A stretch of 64,000 nt of DNA, taken from the NCBI RefSeq assembly GCF_033118175.1, contig NC_083685.1, positions 123,822,501 through 123,886,500 on the forward strand. The letters are read 5' to 3'. The stretch's first letter is position 1; the number at the start of each line of letters is the position of its first letter. The notes beneath the pieces were generated by a model. The model searched no databases. It worked only from the letters and a program-made list of their open reading frames with translations, and had not been told where the DNA came from. Origin of the DNA: Dama dama (taxonomy: Eukaryota > Chordata > Mammalia > Artiodactyla > Cervidae). Position numbers and translations under genes: made by a program. Below, one piece after another: positions 23,666-35,927 of this stretch.

Positions 23666-23677
23666 AAGTGTAATTTA

Positions 23678-24814
23678 AAAATTTTAAATATCAATGTGAT
23701 TTTTAAAAAATAAATAAAATAGTATATGCTACAGCAGACTGTCTCCCCAGCATCCGCTGACCACGTCTTCCTTTCCAAAGCCAGGTTCTGTTCAGGCACG
23801 CACTGTCCTCCATGTGCAGGGGACTTCAGGGGAAGCTGGCTTTTGCCCCAGCTCCAGCAGGTAGACCCGGCGAGTCTAAGGCAGTCCTTCTCCCAGGGAC
23901 TGGGTTAGGGGTGGGCTTGTAACCCAGTTCTGACCAATGAGCCCCCAAGGAAGTCTGTCAGGGGTTTTGGGAAGGGCTTCTGCATTCTGAAAAGGAGACA
24001 CTGAAACAAAATGGGCCCATTTCTGTGTCTGGACACTGCTGTGTCCACGCTGATTCCTGGGACTGTGACAGTTGCGCTGTGCCCTGGAGGGTAAGCAGCC
24101 TTTGATGAGGCAGAGAGGGTGGGGGAGACGGGCAGGCCGCAGAGAGGAGAGATGGAGGAAACAGAGCCGGTCGTTGGTGAACGTACCTCTTGCCTGGGGC
24201 TCCCTTTCTGTTAGACTTCACTTGTACTTGTCAATGTCTGCACTGTGCAGTCCAGCTTGAGGAAGGGTTTTCTGTTCCTTGCAGCTAAAAGTAACTTGAG
24301 TCCATGCTCATTTTAGGAATATGTTTAAATGCAGAAACGCATGAAGAAGAAAATAAAAATCCCCAATCATCCCATCATCCGATAAGAACCGCAATTTATG
24401 TTTTGTTGCTTTCCCATCATTTGTTGGGGGTGCTAATTGTGATGTATAGCTACAAAAGGCACACACTTGCTTTTTGTAAAAAATTCAAACTGCACAGTTG
24501 TTGAATACAGCAATAGCTGCTGTAACCCCAGCCCCTCAGTGATGGACTCTTGGCAGTTTTTTGTCTATTATGGAAATTTCCCCCATTATGTCAGTGTTTT
24601 CTAATGTAAGTGCTGTTCCAGAAGAATGAATTGCCCACCTAACCTTTTGAGCACATATGCAGGTAAACTGCAGAGTGACTCAGACTTGCAGAACATCTGG
24701 GCTCTGAGAGTGGGAAGCAAAGCAGAGTAAAAGGAACAGGAAAGGACCTCCCTTCTCCTCCTTTCTGCAAGCAGAGCTGGTCTGGGCAAAGGGAAAAAAT
24801 GGAGAGATCTGGAG
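23678..24814. other. Intergenic, nothing recognised
   Basis: Unique sequence. Short frames on both strands lack any recognisable motif. Confidence 0.5.
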
Positions 24815-25225
24815 CCTTGAGCACAAAGGATCTGGATTCAAATTCCTGATTCACTGTTGAAGGCTTTGTGACCTTACGCAAGTTGCTTAACCATTCTGAG
24901 CCTATTTCCTCAGCTGTAAAATGGGAATAATAATGCCTATCAGATGGGCTTCTCTGGTGGCTCAGTGGTAAAGAATCCACCTGCAATGTATTAGATGCAG
25001 GTTTGATCCCTGGGTCAGGAAGATCCCTTGAGAAGGAAATGGCAACCTGCTCCAGTATTCTTGCCTGGGAAATCCCATGGACAGAGAAGCCTGGTGGGCT
25101 ATAGTCCATGGAGTCACAAAATAGTTGGACAGGACTAAGCAACTAAACAACAATGCCTAACACAGTTGTAAGGGTTGACAATAACGTACATGATACAGAC
25201 ACAGTAAATGGTAGCCATTATTCGA
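24815..25225 (+). mobile_element. MIR SINE, split by a Bov-tA
   Basis: MIR wording CTTTGTGACCTTACGCAAG and CTCAGCTGTAAAATGGGAAT runs up to 24,939. It resumes after the younger SINE with ACACAGTTGTAAGGGTTGAC. Confidence 0.85.
24940..25148 (+). mobile_element. Bov-tA SINE inserted in MIR, with duplication
   Basis: AATAATGCCTA (24,929-24,939) and AACAATGCCTA (25,149-25,159) flank a complete Bov-tA beginning GGGCTTCTCTGGTGGCTCAG. Confidence 0.93.
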
Positions 25226-25229
25226 AATA

Positions 25230-26335
25230 TTTGCCAACTTTCCATATCTCTTTCTAGACTCTTCTACTACATCAGAACATTTCTTCCCACCCCCTACCAC
25301 TCTCCCCACTCCCATCTCACCATCCCCTGACCCCCCTACCCTCCCATCCCATCTTAGCTCCATCTGTATTAGCCAGGGGGTTAACTGGGGACAACAGTAT
25401 CCACTCTAGTTAGTTCAAGCCAAAGGGGGTTTCTGAAGGGCTGGAGAGTGCACGGAATTGTTGGGTGGACCAGAGCTGCAGGCACCAGGCAGGCTTCCAG
25501 GAACAACAGACTCCCCAAGTCACCCTGGCTCATAGAGAGAGCTGCCACCTCTCCAGGATCAGGAAGCTGCCAACTTGGCTCGGTCTCCAGAACCAGGCTC
25601 TCTCTGCCACAATCCATGCCAGCAAAATGAGGCACTGCTTCCTGTCTCCGTCTCCACCCATCAGTTCTGAGTCAACCTCTCCTGCAGGAGCATGTGATTA
25701 GTTGAATCTAAATCGTCCATTTGAACCCCAGAAGGTTTCACATTTCTGCGTTGGAAAGGAAATACCTGCAGTCTGGCGATCTGATTACGATCAGAGTGGG
25801 GAGAGAAGGCTCAAAACCTAGGGGGGCAGCTGAGATTCTGGGCAGGGAGCAGGCCAAGGACGCATGCTCGGAAGTTCTATGCTTCTGTCCTTGTCCGTCA
25901 GAGATAGCATTGGGAGATGCTCCGGTTATTAATACATCCCCCTGCCTGAACTCAAATGTGAGAGGCAAAGCCGCATGATTCAACAGTCCCTAGGGGCACA
26001 AGTTTAATGGATGCTTCACATTGCCCTTTTACGAAGATGCTTAGGATGTGGGGTTCAGAACATGTTCCCCCATAATACAGCCCCTTAGTATAGTAAATAT
26101 TTTAATTTGAAGGCATTTGAGAAAATGGCAGAAGCAGGAGGTTCACACTGATCTTCCCCTACTTCTCCCCAAGACAGGTCATAACACCCTTATGGAAGTG
26201 GTACCCTCTCTATATACCCAGAGGAAAGGAGCATCCTTCTCTACAAAGATAAAGGGATGTCAGAAAAATCCAAACAGGACTTGCCGTTTCCACCACTCAC
26301 TTTATACTCTTTGACCTGTCATATTGCTTCATAGG
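25230..26335. other. Intergenic; probable old repeat at 25,355-25,720
   Basis: The text from TGTATTAGCCAGGGGGTTAAC looks like a common old mammalian repeat, family not assigned. Otherwise nothing recognised. Confidence 0.4.
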
Positions 26336-26545
26336 AGCTTCCCACATGGCTCAGATAGTAAAGAACCCTCCTGCCAATGCAGCAGACATGGGTTTGATCC
26401 CTGGGTCAGGAAGATCCCCTAGAAAAGGAAAAGGCAACTCACCCCAGTATTTTTCCCTGGGAAATCCCATGGACAGAGGAGCCTGGTGGGATACACATGG
26501 GGTCGCAAAGAGTTGGACTCGACTTAGTGACTAAACAATAATGAC
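26336..26545 (+). mobile_element. Bov-tA SINE, near full length
   Basis: Starts CTTCCCACATGGCTCAGATAG and ends TTAGTGACTAAACAATAATG. Confidence 0.92.
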
Positions 26546-26937
26546 AAATTCCTACACAGATGTCACCCCATCAAACCTAGCAAAAAAAAATACTCAGGTT
26601 TAACTGTTTTTCTGGGTCTTCATTTCCATATGAAGTCTCTCATGTTACATAAAATTTGCATTACATATATCTGTGTGCTTTTCTATATGTTAATCCATCT
26701 TTGTCAGTTTAATTTTCAGGCCCAGCAAGGAACTCGAAGAGAGTCAAAGAAAACATTTTCTTTTCCTACGTTTGTCACCTCTAATCTCCGATTCATAAAA
26801 TCTCAGACAGTATAACAAATGAGCTGAAATTGTATCCAGTGCGATAAAGGAAAACATTATGAGTAAGGGCAAATGCAGCCTGAGGGTCAGAGCAGTATGT
26901 AAAAGTCCCCACAATCATAGTCCTGAAATTTTTCCTG

Positions 26938-27280
26938 CTTTTTTTTTTTTTTGGCTGCATGTCTATGTCATGTCCAACTCTTTTCGACCCCCCATGAGTG
27001 AACTGTAGCCCACCAGGCTCCTCCGTCCATGGGATTTCCCAGGCAAGAATACTAGAGTGGGTTGCCATTTTCTACTCCAGGGGATCTTCTTGACCCAGGA
27101 ATTAAACCTGAGTCTCTCTTGCATCTCCTACATTGAAGGCGGCTTCTTTACCGCTGAGCCACCAGGGAAACTGTGGCATGTGGGCTCTAACCCTGACCCA
27201 CGTGACCAGGAATCAGACCCTCGGCACCTGCACTGGAAGTGCAGAGTCTTAACCACTGGACCACCACTGAAGTCCTGTTC
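26938..27280 (-). mobile_element. CHR-type SINE, split by a Bov-tA
   Basis: The T-run plus GGCTGCATGT at 26,938-26,963 is the reversed 3' end. The head (CTTAACCACTGGACCACCAC) resumes at 27,173-27,280. Confidence 0.8.
26964..27172 (-). mobile_element. Bov-tA SINE nested in a CHR SINE
   Basis: Reverse orientation: TGTCATGTCCAACTCTTTTC at the left, TTACCGCTGAGCCACCAGGG at the right. Confidence 0.92.
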
Positions 27281-27683
27281 CTGCTGTTTTAAGCTACTGC
27301 CTTTTCTGTGGAAAACCAGATCAGAACATATCTGTACTGGCTCTGATTTTTCCAATAATCCCAGCCTTTGCTTCTGGAGCAAGGGGAGCTGGTGGGTGTG
27401 AGCACAGGCTGGCTTATGTAATTCAGGGATTACACACATGATCGGAGTATGAACTGCTGGAGAGTAAGAACCCTTCGAGGCAAGCCAGACCATAGCCCTC
27501 GTCTTATAAACGAAGACGTCATTCATTGTCTGCGACTGTAGATGCTATTTTGCATTCACTCATCATAACCAATTTCATCGACTATTGACTCTTTATCTGA
27601 CAGGCAGATAAAAGACATCCTGCCTTTTGTCCAGCAGAGAGCTGTTATCCTCGACAACAACACAGTCTGCTTTTCCAGGGGAT

Positions 27684-27893
27684 TGTTGTTATTTAGTCGC
27701 TAAGTTATGTTCAATTCTTTTGTGACCCCATGGACTGTGGCCCATGAGGATCCTCTCTCCATGGGATTTCCCAGCCAAGAATACTGGAGTGGGTTGTCAT
27801 TTCCTCCTCCAGGGGATCTTCCGGACCTAGGGATGGAAACTGTGTCTCCTGCATTGGCTGTCAGATTCGCTGAGCCACCAAGGAAGCCCCTCC
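27684..27893 (-). mobile_element. Bov-tA SINE
   Basis: GTTGTTATTTAGTCGCTAAG at the left to CGCTGAGCCACCAAGGAAGC at the right, with a short deletion in the tRNA part. Confidence 0.92.
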
Positions 27894-28764
27894 AAGGGAA
27901 TACCAGCTCCTTCATGAGGTTTTCCTCCAGTTAATGACATGATTTGAAACTCTTACTTTTAGCTCCTGAAAGAAGCAGGTATTTGTTCCAGGGTAGGACA
28001 GAAGACTTGAAATCACTCATAACCTCTAAGGAAAGGCCACTTACTGATCTTCTGGACTATTTGTCTTCCCCATCACTACATTCAGAGGTAGCTCTTGGGA
28101 CCCTGCCTATAAAGCCAGCAAAGCCAGAGCTGCTGTCCTCTTGTTGAAGATGGTGGGATGGTTACTGGAAGGAACTAGTTATTTCTTTCTTGTTCTAACC
28201 CCCCTGGGATTACACTGCCAGTCAAAGCCTGTGCTCCCTGCATAATAAGATAGGAATGCTGTGCAGAGGCGATGCTAATGGCAGCTAAATATAGACGGCA
28301 GCTTCTAGGTGCTTGAATGCCTGCACGCACATTAGAACAATTACGGGAAGGAGGCTTCGGGGCTGCCTAATTATAACCTTGACTTTAGGAAAGCATGAAT
28401 TTCTTCTCTGGCTTAGGCCAGGGCTCTACTGCTGTTTGGTGGCATTCATTCCTGGATCTTGGCTGAGAATGCGCTGTCCTTTGTTATCTTTGGACTTGGT
28501 GGTGCCCGGGGTGGTATTACATAACAGGAAAGTGTCCATTGTCACTCGGAATGTGTGAGGCTCAAAGGACAGTCCTATATGGGTGGAGATTAATAGGCCT
28601 CATTAATGAGTCACATTCCTTGTCTTCTCCATCCCTTGTAATTAGGGCGTCAGACATCCCTGCTGGCCTGAGACAGTCTCAGTTGATGCCTACTGACTCA
28701 AGGGAATTATCAGTAACATCCCTTTTCACTCTCAGAAGTGACCTGGTTGGATGATACATTTTTA
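27894..28764. other. Intergenic, nothing recognised
   Basis: Unique sequence with no convincing exon or repeat. Confidence 0.5.
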
Positions 28765-28960
28765 ATCTAATTTAATTTTTAATTGAAGTATAGTTGATGT
28801 ACAATGCTGTGTTAGTTCAAGTGTAGAGCAAAGTGATTCAGTTGCACACATACATATATATTCTTTCTCAGGTTCTTTTCCATTATAGGTTATTATAAGG
28901 TATAACCTGTGCTATACAGGTCCTTGTTCATCTATGGGTGATAGGTTTTAAGATCACTGA
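28765..28960 (-). mobile_element. Ruminant L1 3' end, reversed
   Basis: TTAATTGAAGTATAGTTGATG, AGAGCAAAGTGATTCAGTTG and TTTTCCATTATAGGTTATTA are diagnostic of L1 3' UTR in reverse. Confidence 0.9.
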
Positions 28961-29074
28961 TTTGTAAAATCTCAAGGAGAAGAGGGAGACAATACCTCTT
29001 TGTAGGTGTGGATTCCCCCTCACCACTCCCCTCTGCCCCCTGCCACCCAAAAGCCAGCCTGGGTAAGGGGGCTT

Positions 29075-29271
29075 TATTTTATTTTATTTTTTTAGTGTTT
29101 GTTTATTTGGTTGCACCAGGTCCTAGCTGAGGCATGCGGGATCTTCAGTTGTGATGAGCAAGTTCTTAGGTATAGCATGTAAGATCTAGTTCCCTGATCA
29201 GGGATCGAACCCAGCCCCCCTGCACTGGGAGCGTGTAGTCTTAGCCACTGTACCACCAGGGAAGTCCCTAA
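29075..29271 (-). mobile_element. CHR-type SINE
   Basis: An A/T-rich tail (TTATTTTATTTTATT) lies at the left, and the head TGTACCACCAGGGAAGTCCC at the right. Confidence 0.9.
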
Positions 29272-29669
29272 GAAGACTGTAGATTGAAGAATAAACAGGG
29301 AGAAGCAGCACTTCCAAACCCTTCTAAAGAACTGTCTACTGTTCCCATCCTCAATGGCCCTAAGCAACCACACCCCCGTAGCTTCTGGGGTGATCAAAAT
29401 AAGCCAGGGGGAACTGTTGACCTAGGCAATATGGTCACACTGGGAAAAATCAAATGGTGCCTGCCATCCAGCTGACCTTGGAACTGATCAAGATGAAACA
29501 GTTGCCTTGCGGTTGGCCTCTGAGCCTTAGGCCTTTAGGTTCAAGAGAACGTCAGAACCAGGCTTATGCAGGGGGTGTTGGCCATATCTGGGGATGGTCT
29601 TGTTTGTAGAGTCTTCTTCCCATGCTGGGTCATTTTAAGGCCCATTGTAAAAAGCCAGACCATTCTCTT
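29272..29669. other. Intergenic, nothing recognised
   Basis: Short unique stretch between two CHR SINEs. Confidence 0.5.
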
Positions 29670-29836
29670 AAAAAAATTAATCAATTAATTTGCCCATGCG
29701 AGGTCTTAGTTGCAGCACTTGGGATCTTTGATCTTCGTCATGGTGTGTGGGATCCAGTTCCCTAGCAAAGGATTGAACCCAGGCCCTCCGCGTTGGGACC
29801 ATGGAGTCATGGCCACTGGACCAGGAAAATCCCTCA
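29670..29836 (-). mobile_element. CHR-type SINE
   Basis: GGTCTTAGTTGCAGCACTTG to GGCCACTGGACCAGGAAAAT. The head is slightly degraded. Confidence 0.85.
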
Positions 29837-30431
29837 TTCCCTTTTCTATATAGATTCTCACCAAGAGTGATGAGAATGAAGGGGGAAGGACTGAATGATA
29901 GCCTTAAGGGATTTTCAAAGATCTGACACCCCAAATTAAACCATTTCCCCCCCCAACTCCACTGGTATGAAGGACTTTCTTGTCCTCAGCCCTTCTGCAT
30001 GTTTCTTCCAGCGGGAGATGGCCAGGGCCGATAGGGGACTGCGTTTTCTTGGGCAATCTATTGGTGACAGGCCAACTCCATGGGGAAAATTCTCATCCAG
30101 GGCTTGATCTTGAAGTTGCTCTCTAATTTATCATCTCTGTCTAAAAGCTGTAGAGTACATCGATCACCATTAGGCTGTCAAAACATTCATTCAGCCAATG
30201 AAAATAGCTTATTAGGGCTTTTAAAGTTACCAATCTTTTGCAAACATGTTGGTTGGGTTGCTGTATGCACCCAAAAAGTGCCTTCGCATACAGATTATTT
30301 CAGTAACATTTACTGTAGAGAATGAAGACTGGAGACTATCCAGTAGGTGGTACTCAACAGACCCAGAGATAAACAATTATGGCAGATGGGAAAGGATGCT
30401 CAAGATTTAATTTTTTAAAGATGGGGTGTTG

Positions 30432-30758
30432 GGGGCTTCTCTGGTAGCTCAGCTGGTAAAGAATCCGCCTGCAATGCAGGAGACTCTGGTTTGATTCCTG
30501 GGTCAGGAATATGCCCTGGAGAAGGAAGAGGCTACCCACTCCAGCATTCTTGGGCTTCCCTGGTGGCTCAGACAGTAAAGAATCCACCTGCAGTGAGGGA
30601 GACCTGAGTTCGATCCCTGGGTTGGGAAGATCCCCTGGAGGAGGGCCTGGCAACCCACTCCAGTATTCTTGCCTGGAGAATCCCCATGGACAAAGGAGCT
30701 TGGCAGGCTACAGTCCATGGGATTGCAAAGAGTCGGACATGACTGAGGGAGACTTGAA
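30432..30758 (+). mobile_element. Bov-tA SINE with duplicated tRNA head
   Basis: Two heads in tandem: GGGCTTCTCTGGTAGCTCAG at 30,434 and GGGCTTCCCTGGTGGCTCAG at about 30,552. One Bov-A tail follows, ending near GACATGACTGAG. Confidence 0.9.
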
Positions 30759-30762
30759 TCAC

Positions 30763-32336
30763 AGTCCAAAAACTCCTCCTACCTGCCAATCACGATGGTG
30801 TGATCACTCATCTAGAGCCAGACATCCTGGAACATGAAGTCAAGTGGGCCTTAGAAAGCATCACTATGAACAAAGCTAGTGGAGGTGAAGGAATTCCAGT
30901 TGAGCTATTTCAAATCCTAAAAAAATGATGCTGTGAAAGTGTTGCACTCAATATGCCAGCAAATTTGGAAAACTCAGCAGTGGCCACAGGATTGGAAAAG
31001 GTCAGTTTTCATTCCAATCCCCAAGAAAGTGAAATACCAAAGAATGCTCAAACTACTGCACAATTGCACTCATCTCATACACTAGTAAAGTAATGCTCAA
31101 AATGCTCCAACCCAGGCTTCAACAGTACGTGAACTGTGAACTTCCAGATGTTCAAGCTGGTTTTGGAAAAGGCAGAGGAACCAGAGATCAAATTGCCAAC
31201 ATTTGCTGGATCATCGAAAAAGCAAGAGAGTTCCAGAAAAACATCTATTTCTGCTTTATTGACTACGACAAAGCCTTTTACTGTGGAATAAACTGTGGAA
31301 AATTCTTCAAGAGATGGGAATACCAGACCATCTGACCTGCCTCTTGAGAAAACTGTATGCTGGTCAGGAAGCCACAGTTAGAACTCGACATGGAACAGCA
31401 GACTAGTTCCAAGTAGGAAAAGGAGTACATCAAGGCTGTATATTGTCACCGTGCTTATTTAACTTATATGCAGAGTGTATCATGAGAAACGCTGGGCTGT
31501 ATGAAGCACAAGCTGGAATCAAGATTGCCAGGAGAAATATCAATAACCTCAGATGTGCAGATGACACCACCCTTATGGCAGAAAGTGAAGAAGAACTAAA
31601 GAGCCTCTTGATGAAAGTGAAAGAGGAGAGTGAAAAAGTTGGCTTAAAGCTCAACATTCAGAAAACAAAGATCGTGGCATTTGGTCCCATCACTTCTTGG
31701 CAAATAGATGGAGAAACAGTGGAAATGGTGGCAGACTTTTTTGGGGGGGGCTCCAAAATCACTGCAGGTGGTGATTGCAGCCATGAAATTAAAAGACGCT
31801 TACATCTTGGAAGGAAAGTTATGACCAACCTAGACAGTATATTAAAAATCAGAGACATTACTTTGCCAACAAAAGTCTGTCTAGTCAAGGCTATGGTTTT
31901 TCCAGTAGTCATGTATGGATGTGAGAGTTGGACTATTAAAGAAAGCTGAGTGCCGAAGAATTGATGGTTTTGAACTGTGGTATTAGAGAAGATTCTTGAG
32001 AGTCCCTTGGACTGCAAGGAGATCCAACCAGTCCATCCTAAAGGAGATCAGTCCTGGGTGTACATTGGAAGGACTGATGTTGAAGCTGAAACTCCAATAC
32101 TTTGGCCACCTGATTCAAAGAGCTGACTCATTTGAAAAGATCCTGATGCTGGGAAAGATTGAAGGCAGGAAGAGAAGGGGATGACAGAGGATGAGATGGC
32201 TGGATGGCATCACCGACTCAATGGACATGAGTTTGAGTATACTATGGAAGTTGATGATGGACAGGGAGGCCTGGCGTGCTGCAGTCCATGGGATCGCAAA
32301 GAGTCAGACATGACTGAGCGACTGAACTGAACTGAA
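30763..32336 (+). mobile_element. BovB (RTE) LINE, 5'-truncated, decayed reverse transcriptase and intact 3' end
   Basis: The interval reads as the C-terminal half of the BovB reverse transcriptase, ending in the BovB 3' end (GACTGAGCGACTGAACTGAA). Visible RT landmarks: residues CFIDYDKAF at 31,250-31,276 (catalytic aspartate region) and RCADDTTLMAESEEE near 31,550-31,595. The second catalytic box has Cys where RT normally has an aromatic residue before the Asp pair. The frame is broken just after the first box, where a few bases are missing around 31,277-31,290 and a stop follows at 31,333-31,335. Other breaks lie near 30,920-30,932 and 31,946. It is non-functional. The longest surviving frame is 31,443-31,949. 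Confidence 0.93.
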
Positions 32337-32579
32337 CCTGCCAACCAGCCCTGATCACACCCACAGCGTTCAATGAAATGGGATGAGGAATTCTTTAGTC
32401 GGCTACTGGGTGTTCTGCCGGGCAGCTCCTCAGAGGAATGGAAGGAATTTGCAGAAAAGTCTGTGAAATTATTGAAACATGTTGTTACTGATAAAAATGT
32501 CCTTTCATTAAAAAAAAAAAAATGTCCTTTCAAATTCCAAGTCAAACTCCTTGACTTTTAAGCAAATTTATGCCTGTGC

Positions 32580-32800
32580 TGGGCTTCCCAGGTAGCACTA
32601 GTTTTAAAGAACTCACTTGCCAATACAGGAGACATAAGAAACTTGGATTTGATCCCTGGGTCAGGAAGATCCCCAGGAGGAGGGCATGGCAACCCACTCC
32701 AGTGTTCTTACCCGGAGAATCCCAAGGACAAAGGATACTGGGGGGCTGCAGTCCAAAGCGTCACAAAGAGTCGAACGCAACTGAAGTGACTTGGCACGCA
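32580..32800 (+). mobile_element. Bov-tA SINE
   Basis: GGGCTTCCCAGGTAGCACTAG to ACTGAAGTGACTTGGCACG. It belongs to the variant subfamily with AAGTGACTTGGCA at its end (compare 59,555). Confidence 0.92.
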
Positions 32801-33460
32801 CAGCATACCTGCCTGTGCTAGTTCTCAGATTCTTAAAGCACAATATGGAAACGATGATAAAAATATGATATTTTAGTTTTGTTGTGTCCCAAGAGCCCAG
32901 GGCTGAAAACATGGCCCATGGTGCTGCCTGAGAGCTCGTTGTCCCAGGAGCACATGCCTCTCTAGAATTTTGATTCTCTCCCATCAGAAAGGTTTTTCTC
33001 CATCTCTGCTCTCTGAAATCCCAGCTCATCCCTCAGATGCAAAGGTCAGAATTCATTCCTCCTTCCTCTGGGTTCTGATCTGGCTTTGCTCACACTATTA
33101 TTGAAACTCTCATAAGATTTCACTGGCACACGGATCTCTCACACAAACTTCCCCAAGCAGCCAGAGCCCAAAACAGCCATGTGAATTTCTGTAGTATTTC
33201 AAAATGTGTAAGAGTCCAAGCTTTTCAGTACTTTCTTTTCATTTTCTCTGCCACACAATGAACTGACTTCAAAACCAGCCTTGATAAAGAGGATTTTCAA
33301 TATAAGTGTTCTTGCTTGATTTGGCCAAGTACTCTTAAGAGTCTTGGAAAACATCTCCTACAATCACTCCTGGTACTGATTTTGTTCCTTTTCATTTAGC
33401 AGACAGTGGGTTGTAAAAGCAAGGGAACATGCAGCTTTGGCTGCAGTAACTCAGCAGGGT
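32801..33460. other. Intergenic, nothing recognised
   Basis: Unique sequence; no exon or repeat assigned. Confidence 0.5.
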
Positions 33461-33788
33461 AAGACTTCCCTGATGGTCCAGTGGTTCAGAATCAGCCTGC
33501 CAATTCAGGGGACACAGGTTCGATCCCTGGTCCAGGAAGACCCCACATGCTGCAGAGCAACTAAGCCTGTGTGCCCCAACTACTGAGCCTGTGCTCTAGA
33601 GCCTGGGAGCCACAACTACTGAAGCCCAAGCACCTATAGCCCGTGCTCTGCAATAAGAGAAGCCGCTAATGAGAAGCCCATGCACCATAACTAGAAAGTA
33701 ACCCTTGCCCTCTGTAGCTAGAGAAAGCCTGAGCAGCAATGAAGATCCAGCCCAGCCAAATACAAATAAAGAAATAAAATTTAAAAAT
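33461..33788 (+). mobile_element. Long CHR-type SINE
   Basis: AGACTTCCCTGATGGTCCAG head, then the long body (CACAACTACTGAAGCCCAAG, GAGAAGCCCATGCACCATAA) to an AAATAAAGAAATAAAAT tail. Confidence 0.93.
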
Positions 33789-34209
33789 TACAACTCACAA
33801 GGTAGTCAGAGCAAAATGTCCCTTTTCTTGGAGGTGGGTAACATCAGGAAAGGGCTTTAGCCACCCGAAGTAAAGGCCCCAAGACCCTCTTCTACCCTAC
33901 TACCCACCCCCCAGCCAAGAGCAAGGATCTGTCTGATCCCAAAAGGGCCTGAAACAAATGGAGTAGCTGGTGAAAACACCTGAACCCAACTAAGCCGCCA
34001 CCAGCATACCCAAAGGACAAGCAGAAGCTGCAGATGTGCTCAGACTGACTGCTCCCGGTGTAAAAACCCCACATCTGGGTTTACCAGTTCATTTGAAACT
34101 GGTAGAGGGTCAGACCCAGACAGGAACTGCCAGGGGGCAGTTTTCTGGAGTGAATGATTAAAGTAAGTGGCTGAAAGTCTTCTCAATATTCTGTAATAAA
34201 TGGGAAAAG

Positions 34210-34330
34210 ATTTTTAAAAGAATAGATACATGTATACATATAATCGAATCTCCTTGCTCTACACCTGAAACTAACACAACCTTGTACATCAACTATACCC
34301 CAATATAAAAAAAAAAATTATTTTTAATTT
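34210..34330 (+). mobile_element. L1 3' end, very short
   Basis: CACCTGAAACTAACACAAC and TACATCAACTATACCCCAAT followed by an A-run. Confidence 0.85.
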
Positions 34331-34561
34331 GAAATAGCAAAATAAAATAAGCAGCTAAAGATAAAACAAGAGCACAGCTCTGCACCTGGGGACCGAGAGG
34401 ACCCACGTTCCCGTGGTTCACAGCCAGAAGATGTTCTGGGTTCATCGTCTCTTGTTTCAAGTTTGTGCCTGACCCCTGAATCATGGAGGGGTTGGTAGGA
34501 GGGACTCCCAGGATCCCTAGAATATTGTCTTTTATCACAGATATCCAGGTGGTCACACAAA

Positions 34562-35022
34562 TTGTTGTTGCCGTTCACTTGCTAAGCCATGTCCGACTCT
34601 TTGCAACCCCATGGACTGCAGCACGCCAGGCTACCCTGTCTTTCACTATCTTCCAGAGTTTGCTCAAACTCATATCCATTAAGTCGGTGATGCCATCCAA
34701 CTACCTCATCCTCTGTCGCCCCCTTCTCCTCTTGCCCTCAATCTTTCCCAGCATTGGGGTCTTTTCCAATGAATCAGCTCTTCGCATTAGGTGTCCAAAG
34801 TATTGGAGTTTCAGCTTCAGCATCAGTACTTCCAATGAATATGAATATTCATATTCATAGTGTTGATTTCCTCTAGGATTGACTGGTTTGATCTCCTTGC
34901 AGTCCAAGGGACTCTCAAGCGTCTTCTCCAGCACCACAATTCAAAAGCATCAATTCTTCAGCACTCAGCCTGCTTTATGGTCCAATTCTCACATCCATAC
35001 AGGACTACTGGAAAGACCATAG
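34562..35022 (-). mobile_element. BovB LINE 3' part, reversed
   Basis: Reversed BovB 3' end (GTTGTTGCCGTTCACTTGC) followed by the reversed C-terminal coding sequence (CATCCTCTGTCGCCCCCTTC, GGGACTCTCAAGCGTCTTCTC, ATTCTTCAGCACTCAGCC). Confidence 0.92.
34835..34858. repeat. 24-bp perfect palindrome in BovB
   Basis: ATGAATATGAAT followed by its exact reverse complement, apparently from local expansion of the ATGAATATTC motif in this BovB copy. Confidence 0.95.
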
Positions 35023-35040
35023 TACAAATAGCATTGTAAA

Positions 35041-35927
35041 AACAGATGTCACTTGGGTGGAGGTGGCATGCTGGCCCTTGCATCTCCTTTCCACCCGGGG
35101 TGACCTTTGCCAATCTTGTTTGCACCTACATTTAGCATCTGGAGTCTCTCTCCTGAGACCAGAAGGCATGTGCTTGGGAGAATGTTAGGCCACTGAGTAG
35201 GGTAAGAGGTTGTGTGTATTATAGCAGAGTTGGGAGCAACTATGGCAGAAGTTGGGAACACTTAAGATCTTGTGTCTCCTGTGTTAACTCCATGGGAAGC
35301 ACTAGACCTTAAGGATCCTTATTTGTGAATTGTTGTTTGCCCCAAAGGCAGTGATAACCTCAAACTGGCAGTATTTCAGGGGTGGGTGAGTAGAGAGACA
35401 AACTTATCTGGGTTGACATTTCTTAACTTGTTCTTTATCGAGTTTGTGACTGCAGATGTGTTTTGGGGTTCATTCACCCTGTGACCTAGAAAGTACACAA
35501 GAGAGGAAAGCTGGCAAAGGGGTGACTTGGAAGAAACCTGAGTTGACTTCACATGCTCTGTCATCCTGTGGGCAGAGGTAGCGCTGCCCCTCACAGACCC
35601 CTGAAAGTGACCAGGCAAGCCCCAGGGAAAAGAATGTTAAAGTGGTATGGGTAAGTTATCAATACTCCATCCCCAAAACATAATTTGCTTGTTTCACATA
35701 TTTTCAAAATTCCATAATAAAGCATCCTTTTACTTCAAATTTTCAACCTTAAAGTTAATCAAAACTTTAAGCAGAAAAGCTGTTTTTCTGGATAAGAGGA
35801 TTGCTAAGCACGCCTGGAAGGAACAGAGAAATCTCCAAGGGCAGTGATCTGCTCAAGGCTTAACTGCTTTTTGTTTTTTCCTTCTAAGTTTATAATCTTT
35901 TCTTCTTTTTTCAAATTGAAGTAGGCT
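35041..35927. other. Intergenic, nothing recognised
   Basis: Unique sequence without convincing exons. Confidence 0.5.

Noticed and set aside
31443..31949. 168-codon open frame with reverse-transcriptase features as a host gene
   Set aside because: It is the surviving middle part of a decayed BovB LINE, with frame breaks on both sides.
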